This document shows, piece after piece, positions 53,491 to 61,350 of a stretch of DNA of 64,000 bases. The notes under the pieces are model-generated. The model did not search any database and was not told the DNA's origin. It saw nothing but the letters and a program-made list of their open reading frames with translations. The stretch is from assembly GCA_003117195.1 (NCBI GenBank), contig BDSI01000100.1, positions 297,239-361,238 on the forward strand, given 5' to 3'. The DNA comes from Eudorina sp. 2006-703-Eu-15 (Eukaryota; Chlorophyta; Chlorophyceae; Chlamydomonadales; Volvocaceae). The position numbers and the translations under genes are program-made. Numbering within the stretch: position 1 is the first letter of the stretch; each line of letters starts with the position of its first letter.

Positions 53491-53981
53491 AGCAAGCCAT
53501 GCGGCCGAGTTGCATCAGCAAGCCGCCAACCGCTTGCTGCAACTGTATGCCGCCAACTGCAACTGCCCTCCTTATTACGAGCGGTCTATGTCCATAAACG
53601 GTTCACGTCATTGTTTTCAGTAATTCAGATAATTTAGCCGGCTGCCTCGTTCCCTCGCTGTGAAACAAGGGTCTTTTTGTCGTCGCCAGTTGCGCCAGTT
53701 GCGCCAGTTGATCTATTGCTTTCATGGCCGTGCTTGTCGTTTGCAGAAAGTTCGCTCAACAAATCTACGTGCAGCATAACTTCACTTTTACCCTGAAAAC
53801 AAGACAAATACGCCTTACGGCGCGACCTTTGCGTTACCATTACCGCCGGTTTACCGCGCAGATTACCGCTTTTTTACCAGCAAATTACCGCTTTGTACCA
53901 GCGTACGGGTCCCACGCCGTTCCCTAGGCTATCCCTCTTTTGCCGTATCCGGCAAAATCGGGTATTCTTGGTTGGCTTTCA
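53491..53981. other. AT-richer DNA with TTACCGC/TTACCAGC repeats
   Basis: TTACCG and TTACCAG motifs recur at 53835-53910 and again just before the second duplicated block at 57900-57950. The 53930-53965 segment resembles 57620-57665. Both therefore belong to one larger repeated unit. Confidence 0.5.
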
Positions 53982-54552
53982 ACGAGAAGGGCCTACGGCA
54001 ATCCCGCTTTTTGTTTTGTGTAGGTTTGATGAAAGGATGTGAAGAAGGGCGTAGGGGGCCGATCGCATCAAGAGAGCATGAATCCTCATGAATGCTGCAT
54101 ACATTTCGGCGAAGCAGGGTGTATCGATGTAGACGACGTCCACATGGTAGCATGTCGACCGGACGAAGGTCCAGTCGGTCCGTGGCCCGACCCCACTGAC
54201 GCATGACACCGGCAATGCCAAGAACCACACTGTCATCCGCGCATTGCCGCAGTCCTCCTACTTTGACCGGCGCACTGCCCACCACGACCGTCGCCGCCGG
54301 TGCCACCTCCGCCCCGCCCCCAACGTCTTAGCGGCATATGCCAACATTCGTATGTGGAGGCAATGCAGGGGTTCTTCCAGGCCCCATCTGCACCTGTTTC
54401 GTTGGACCTCTCCGGCCAAGCCCGACTTTGCCTGATACCATCTGCATTTCGGACCTTCTCGGGGCATGTACACCCCAGACATGTCCAAACCCACGCATCC
54501 TGGACCCCTCCCGGTAATCCACCTATACCCGGAAAACCCCCAACTGCATCCC
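53982..54552. repeat. 571-bp duplicated block, copy 1
   Basis: Near-identical to 57955-58525 (roughly seven substitutions noticed by eye). It carries a 105-codon minus-strand frame in both copies with no recognised domain. Confidence 0.93.
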
Positions 54553-55701
54553 ATCCATGCTTTGGGGCAATGTACGTCGCAAAGGCTTACCGTACCCGGG
54601 CCCGACCCCGTCTGTAACCTTCAAAGTGCAGGAATATCCCCCATTAGCACCCAAACTGACCCCTGCCGAATTGCTATCTGTACTTGCTGGCATGCCCCCA
54701 GCGACCGCATCCCCACCCGGGCCTAATCCCATCTGCACCTCACCAATTCTAGGGGCAAGCGTCACCCATGCCCGAAACACAATCTGCACCTGATAAACCC
54801 CCGACAGCATCTCAAGCTCAATGTGAAGGCACCAGCACAGTCCGCCCCGGGACCTCGAACCCCGCCTCACATCACCCCGATCGACAATACTGACGTCGTC
54901 TGATCCCTTTTGGGGTCGGGTTTACTAGTCACAGTCACTCATCTCGTCCTTGACATCTAGGCCTCTTTCTTACCTTATTCATTCCTCATTCGCACTGATC
55001 AATCAGTTTGCATTGGACGTCCGAGTTTTGCAACTCCAATAACGGTCAGGTTCATTCCGTAAGAGGAAGGTCTCCGCAGCCAAAAATGCGCGGACCCCGT
55101 GAAAGGGATCCGTCATCGGTGCCTCACGGGGGAAACCCCCGCGAGCTGCGACACCCCACCGACAAAGCAGCGAGGCATCCTCGCACTACATCGCTGTGAA
55201 AAGCGAACGTGGATGGGAACCCGCCAGCAGAGCCACCCAAACACGCAGAGACTGCCAGCGGGACAGCACTACCTATGGGGCAAGAGCGACGCACCACAGT
55301 CGCAACGGGAACGGATCAAGCAGAACATGGGGGAAGTCGCCCACACAGGCACCCCAAGGTCCAGTACCCGCACCCCGGACGCGTCCTGTGCCGCTGAAGC
55401 TTGAGGTCCTGGACGCCCACGCCTGGCTCATGACGATGTGCGGCAGTCGCTGGCAGGAAGCCCCTCACCCACCAAGCACCCGACCGCCCCCAGCCGGGGC
55501 CAGGAGCAGGGTCGCCTGCGGGGCGCAAAAAATCCCACCGACCCTCACTCCTCGGGGGCGGCCCTGCACGCTGCAGGGTCCCCCCGGCCACCCGCAACAC
55601 TGGATGGTAGGAGCCCACGGAGCCCCAGCCACGCTAGCCACGCATGGGGACCCCCAACTGGGAGGACCCGGCGCCAAGATCGGCCCCACACGGGAAGCTG
55701 C
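54553..55701. other. repeat-derived DNA without a supported gene
   Basis: 54553-54800 continues a loose series of CCATCTGCA/CCATCTGTA phrases that begins in the duplicated block. 55000-55700 holds GC-rich open frames without motif. The 8 bp at 55694-55701 (GAAGCTGC) is the left target duplication of the MITE. Confidence 0.4.
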
Positions 55702-56207
55702 CAGTGTTGCTATCTTCCAAAACGGGGAAATAGAATTCCGCAGGTTTCCGGCCTGTCGCCAGTAGCCAAAAAACCTTTGGCAGGGCAGATTTTGGGGGCT
55801 TCCTAGGTGGCAGGAAATAAAAACCTCCGAGGCAGGGCGGAAATATTTCTGCGTGTTTCGACAGCAGGGCCACTGTTACCACAGCGACGACAGGGATTCT
55901 AAGTCCATGGAGGCCTGAAGCGCGCTTTCCTTGCGTCGCGGATGCATATGGGAGGGTAACCAGGAGTTGGGGACACGGCATTCGAGTGTGTTTTGGCGGT
56001 AGACAGGTGTACGATGCATGATTTTTCCCTGCGCCTGCAGATTTCCAGGCCTTTTTGGTAGTCTGGAAAATAGTTGGCAGGGCAGATTTCCGGCTCTCCA
56101 CAGCGTCAAATAAATGAAATCTCGCAGGTTTCTTGGGGGTCCGGGAAATAGAAAATTTCCGGCTTTTTTGCCCGTAAATATTCTTTTTATTTAAGATAGC
56201 AACACTG
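55702..56207. mobile_element. 506-bp non-autonomous hAT-type element (MITE)
   Basis: Perfect 15-bp terminal inverted repeats (CAGTGTTGCTATCTT at 55702-55716, its complement at 56193-56207) are flanked on both sides by the 8-bp duplication GAAGCTGC (55694-55701 and 56208-56215). An 8-bp target duplication with TIRs starting CAG is the hAT superfamily signature. There is no transposase frame inside. Internal GGCAGGGCAGATTT (55780, 56076) and TTTCCGG motifs repeat near both ends. Confidence 0.82.
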
Positions 56208-56239
56208 GAAGCTGCCCTCCGCGGGGCGGCGTCTAACCC

Positions 56240-56330
56240 GAGCCCCCAGAGCTGCCCCCAGAGCTGCCCCCAGAGCTGCCCCCAGAGCTGCCCCCAGAGC
56301 TGCCCCCAGAGCTGCCCCCAGAGCTGCGCC
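56240..56330. repeat. 12-bp tandem repeat
   Basis: Seven to eight copies of GAGCTGCCCCCA directly right of the MITE's right flank. Confidence 0.9.
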
Positions 56331-56334
56331 CGGC

Positions 56335-56541
56335 TCACTCACCCGAGCCCACAGCTGTAATTCCCATCACGGCCAGGGCCACGCGGCAGGCCCAGAAGTG
56401 ATGCTGCCGCGTGGTGGCTTCCCCACCACCCGCCGCGGGAAACTTCCCGCTGCAGCCACACCGGGCCACCGCCGCGGGGCGCATATGGGAGTTGCCCATT
56501 TGCAGAGGCAATGCTGGGGCCATCCCAAGGCCCATCGGCAC
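56335..56541 (-). pseudogene. zinc-knuckle fragment of an L1-like retrotransposon
   Basis: The minus strand reads CGCSGKFPAAGGG, then QHHFWACRVALAVMG, then a stop at 56337-56335. The C-x-C ... H-H-F-W-x-C pattern is the same as in the relic at 46546-47155, so this is a second, shorter fragment of the same kind of LINE protein. No RT core is nearby. Confidence 0.5.
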
Positions 56542-56545
56542 CTGG

Positions 56546-57954
56546 TTCGATATCCATCCCTATCCATCCATCAAGCCAAGACCATCCTGACCTAAATCCA
56601 TCTGAATCCCAGCCTTCTCGGGGTACACCCAACCCATGCCGCCCTCCCTAAGTGCTACCCGTGCCTGCTGGCATGCCCAGCTTCTGCCTGCTGTTGATCC
56701 CCACCATGTCCAACCTACCTGACCCTACCCCTGCTTGGGGCCCACCTCGCCTTGGCTGGAACATTATAAATCAGTGTCTCACCGTGTTGCCAAGCTCAAG
56801 CATCCCATACTTCCCCCTCGCGTGACCCCATCTGCAAACCATGTGGACCCAGCCCGTGGCCGACGCACCCGACCCGTCCATCGGCCATCCAAGGGCCCCA
56901 CGAGCCCTAACACTGCACCTGGTCCCACCCGTGCATAACCTCAGGACTGTATTGCCCAGCTTCTGCCTGTTTATTGTTGTCTTCTGAACTAAAGGTTTGC
57001 CACCGAGGTGCCATCCTACCTCAACTTTCTTCTTGTGGAATTCTTAGCAGTTACCGTATGTCAAAACGCCGTAACATTAATTTGGTATGACTTCCTAGCT
57101 TTGAAATGGCCCGCTTCTGGTTCCCCAATTGCGAACAGTCATCAACTTCGGCCCAAACAAATGTCAACGCGCTCGCAAACCTGTCAATTCAATGAACTTG
57201 TCTACGCTCTATCGTTGCGCTAACCGAACCTGGCGAAGGGCCTTGATTTCCTCCATGTCCCTCGGTTACGCGTACCTCACTGGAACCAATACGCTGGAAC
57301 CCAAACAAATGCCAGAAGCGCACCCAACTCTTTCAGTCAAACGGAATTCATTCTCGTTATCGTGATGACGCCCAAATCCGTCGCTGCCCCTCCATTTCCT
57401 CAACGTCCCTCGCTCAGTCATCCATGTGCCCCGACGCAACTAAACGCGAAAGCGCGCCGCAACTTGTCAACTCAATGCAACTTGATATGCTGTATCCTTG
57501 CGCACACGGAACTCGGCGAACGCGCCCCCCTTTCTTGATGTCCCTCGCAACCGCGTACCGCTTGTACAGTGTACAGGGGCCCACATACGGGTCCGACATA
57601 AGGCCCAACTGTCCCCTGGGCTATAACCCTCTTTTCCGTTGTGGAAAAATCGGGTATGCTATGATTTAACTTCTTACAATGGTCTGACTTGAATTCTCGC
57701 CTCATCAGTCCAACCTCCCCTTCATCTTCTTATTTTCGTCACCAATTGCCATTCACCTGTATCCGTCTGCTCTTCCACTTTAGCCACACTAACAAATCAC
57801 CATTCCGCATAACTTCAGTTTTCCCCTAGAAACAACACAATTCAGTGACCATTACGGTTACCATTCCTGTCGGCTTCTACCGCAATGTACCAGCAACTTA
57901 CCGCCGGATGTACCAGCAAAATTACCGCTTTTTACCAGCAAATTACCGCTTTGT
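56546..57954. other. AT-richer DNA with diverged ~140-bp repeats
   Basis: 57168-57330, about 57330-57415 and 57444-57570 look like diverged copies of one unit (shared phrases CAACTTGTCAA/CCTGTCAATTCAATG, TTGCGC...GGAAC, TCCCTCG...GCGTACC). No gene was recognised. Confidence 0.4.
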
Positions 57955-58525
57955 ACGAGAAGGGCCTACGGCAATCCCGCTTTTTGTTTTGTGTAGGTTT
58001 GATGAAAGGATGTGAAGAAGGGCGTAGGGGGCCGATCGCATCAAGAGAGCATGAATCCTCATGAATGCTGCATACATTTCGGCGAAGCAGGGTGTATCGA
58101 TGTAGACGACGTCCACATGGTAGCATGTCGACCGGACGAAGGTCCAGTCGGTCCGTGGCCCGACCCCACTGACGCATGACACCGGCAATGCCAAGAACCA
58201 CACTCTCATCCGCGCATTGCCGCAGTCCTCCTACTTTGACCGGCGCACTGCCCACCACGACCGTCGCCGCCGGTGCCACCTCCGCCCCGCCCCCAACGTC
58301 TTAGCGGCATATGCCAACATTCGTACGTGGAGGCAATGCAGGGGCCATTCCAGGCCCCATCTGCACCTGTTTCGTTGGACCTCTCGGGCCAAGCCCGACT
58401 TTGCCTGATACCATCTGCATTTCGGACCTTCTCGGGGCATGTACACCCCAGACATGTCCAAACCCACGCATCCTGGACCCCTCCCGGTAATCCACCTATA
58501 CCTGGAAAACCCCCAACTGCATCCC
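57955..58525. repeat. 571-bp duplicated block, copy 2, interrupted by the LTR element
   Basis: Matches 53982-54552 and stops exactly where the LTR retrotransposon begins (58526). In copy 1 the sequence continues CATCCATGC at this point. Upstream, copy 2 lacks ~80 bp present before copy 1. Confidence 0.93.
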
Positions 58526-59358
58526 TGTCATGACTTGGTAGTGTCGCTGTCGTAGTATGGATCCATCGAATTCCGTTTGCACTACCACGCAGCGCCAAGG
58601 GCGCGAAGTGTAGTGAGTTGGAATTGTTCGGCGTACGTCTCGCGTTTCGGCGTGCGTCTCGCCTGTCTGGACAACGGGAGCTTTCCCGTACTAAGCCATT
58701 GAGTCGAATTGTTCACTCGGTCGTCCGAGCTTTTGTCAGTTGGCGCTTCAGGCGCGTTTGCTTGTTTGTTACTTTATCTATCTAGCGCACCGCGGTGTGG
58801 GGCGGGCGCTCGTAGTTGCAAGACTTGGTCAACCGACGCATGCGGCTCAGGGTTTGGGTCGGCGCGTGCTACGTCGCTGCGCTCTCCCCTGGCTGGGTGC
58901 AGGGCGGCAATCTGTACTTGTTTGTGTTCAGTCGTAGCGCCGATCGTGTGTTGCACCGCGTGGTAGGTGTACTGCCAGAGGGATAATCCCTCACGTTATG
59001 GCCTTAGTGGTAGGAATAAGGGTGCGTCGTACCCGTCAGGGCAGCGTCGGTGTGTACTTAGCGCTGAGAGAGCAAACGTATCTTTGTCGTTTGGCTCTCG
59101 AAGCAAATCTTCGTGAGCGTAACAAGACCACTGTGCGCTATTGAGCGACTTATTCGATATCTTTGTAACAATCGCAAGTTGATCATTTGTCCGCAGCTGA
59201 CGCTAGGCAGGTTCAACGCGCTACAAGATCCGCTCTTGGCGCCAGGCCGCACTGAGATCCGTTCCGGGCCACCTGGCCTTACACAGCGTAGCTAGCCATC
59301 GTTTGCCGGTTGAAGCGCAGCCGAGCCTTTGTTCAGCTCAGCACTGGAGTAGCTACTC
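58526..59358 (+). other. 5' LTR and leader region of the retrotransposon
   Basis: No long coding frame. Contains repeated TCTCGC/GTACGTCTCGC phrases at 58630-58665 and the TGTAA mentioned for the element. LTR length is unresolved. Confidence 0.55.
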
Positions 59359-60366
59359 GTGCTGAGATATATTTATATTCCCACAGCCAAACGACGGAAG
59401 CAGCTCATGTTCTACTTTCCGCCCGGCGCTCTTCAGCTAGGCAGTGCGGCATCGCCCTTCAACACCTGCCTTCGCGATCACTGCGCTAACATTAACGTTA
59501 TATCGCTGCCAGTCCTGCGACGCAACAAGCTCAGCATGCTTCCAACGCGGACACGGTTGGACACGTCCGCCAAGCTGGACACCGAGGTCCTGGGAGAGGT
59601 GGACACCCGGGGTGTGCAGCTGATCTTCTTGCCGGGAGTTCAAGCTCAACCTGACTCAAACGCTCGTCGTCAGCTCGACCGACATGTTCGATTTCCTGGT
59701 GGGTAATGAGCAGATGCTTGCCGTTGCGGACTCCATTACTCAGTTCCCCACGGCCCAGCTGCACATGCTTCCGAATTTGATCGAGCGACCTGATTATATC
59801 GTTAGCATCCCTATGACGCCAGCTCCGCAAGCTGAGTCCCGTGCAAACAGCATCAGTATGCATGCTGTGGCCTTCTGCTCTTGCGCCAGCTCTACCGCTC
59901 CTGACTCCGCGGGAGAGCTGGGGGGGGATGCGAAAACCCTCAGCAGCAGACAGCTGCGCACACTGACGTATCTGGTAACCCGGCTGCGGCCGGCATTGCG
60001 TCAGTATCCGCACAGCCCACAGCAGCTGCCGCAGCGAGCAATCCGGTTCCCACCAAGCGGGCACTCCTGTCAAGTGTCACGGCAGGGGCCTCTCAGCTAC
60101 TCAGCGTCGCCACGGGAACGGTCCAGGCAGCCATCTCAACCTTGGTCTCAGCAGCGCTACCCACTGTCGAAGTGCGCAGCGAGCCTCAGCCGCAGCCCAA
60201 GCGCAGCGGTAAGCGCAAGCGGCCCTATCGCACTCAGGCGTCAACGGTGTGTGTCAGGCGGAATACTCTGGTCACCTTCGCAGCATTCAGTCTACTCGCT
60301 ACACTCCTGCTCTCTCTCACGGCTGGGGCGGGCGCAACTCAGGGCCACGTCTTCGGTGCTCCGGGG
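59359..60366 (+). pseudogene. degenerate gag/protease region of the LTR element
   Basis: Protein-like stretches appear in different frames: frame 59359-59706, then 59684-59930, then about 59941-60369 (Ser/Ala-rich, a KRSGKRKRP basic patch and a hydrophobic segment TFAAFSLLATLLL). A run of eight G at 59921-59928 sits at one frame change. I could not find a clear capsid motif, CCHC knuckle or D-(T/S)-G protease site. The reading is therefore by position only. Confidence 0.45.
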
Positions 60367-61350
60367 TAGGTTTCACCACCCATGCCTTCACTACGGGCGG
60401 TCTGCTACTTAACGCGGCAGGCTGGGCACCAGGCGCACCCATGGCGCATTTTCGGGCTACTCATGATTCTACGGGTACGGATTACGGCACCTGGGAAAGA
60501 GCGACATTCAGCCCTGCTGCAGCACTGACCAGTGTGTCATCCTTTACGCCAGAGGGAAACTCAGCAGCAACAGCTTATGAACGTTATCAGAAGGACGCCG
60601 ATGGTGGATGGATCTGGGGAAACAGCATCACGCTCGACTCAGCCACCAATCAGGCACTAATGGCTGCTGTGCGCACTCGTCGCCAGACCGCCTTTGCTTA
60701 CAGCATGGAGGAATTACCTGGCTATCATGGCGATCAGGGTCCCTTTCGGCTGGACTTGGACACCGATAAACCCATCGTTCAGCCTCCCCGCCGCTACAGC
60801 CCCAAGGAAAAGGAGGTAGTTGCCGAGAAAACAGCGGAGCTGGTCAAGGCGGGTATTGTGAAGGATTATACGGGACCCACGGTTTGCGCGGTAAACCCCG
60901 TCGTTGCCGCTAAGAAAGATCCGGATACTGGGCTTTGGACCGACCACCGCATGGCTCAAGACTATCGCCCGGTCAACCAACATACGCTGCAAGACAAGTA
61001 TGGGCTTCACCGTCCCGAGGAAATCTTCCAGCGGGTCGGCAAGGCTGTCATCTTCTCCAAGCTCGATCTTCGTCAAGGGTTTTTGCAGATACCGATAGCG
61101 CCGGAGGATCAACCGAAGACCGCGTACTGGGTCGGCAACAAGCTGATGGCGTACACTCGTATGCCGTACGGCCTCAAGAACGCGAGCGCCAAGTTTCAGC
61201 GTGTCATGGACTACGAGCTTGCAAAGAATGGTCTGGATAACGTCAGTATTGCTTTCATTGACGATGTCCTGATCTGGTCAGACACACCGGAGCAGCATGT
61301 GAAGGACGTGGCTGCCGTGCTTGACGCACTCGCGACTCGCCGCGTGTGGG
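60367..61350 (+). CDS. pol: reverse transcriptase domain of the Ty3/gypsy-type pol
   Basis: Linker with YSMEELPGYHGDQGPF and PPRRYSPKEKE, then RT motifs DYRPVN (60960), FSKLDLRQGFLQIP (61056 on), PYGLKNASAKFQ and the active-site FIDDVLIW (Asp codons at 61260 and 61263). The domain is complete through the palm. The frame continues to TAA at 61410-61412 but out of register with the protein after about 61340. The connection domain resumes in another frame at 61351 (LRAHPDKSIFG). There is no convincing initiator: it is presumably expressed as part of a polyprotein. Confidence 0.9.

Noticed and set aside
53929..54306. Conserved ~105-codon minus frame in both duplicated blocks as a gene
   Set aside because: Conservation follows from the recent duplication of the DNA; no domain, no signals, and two other frames are equally open.
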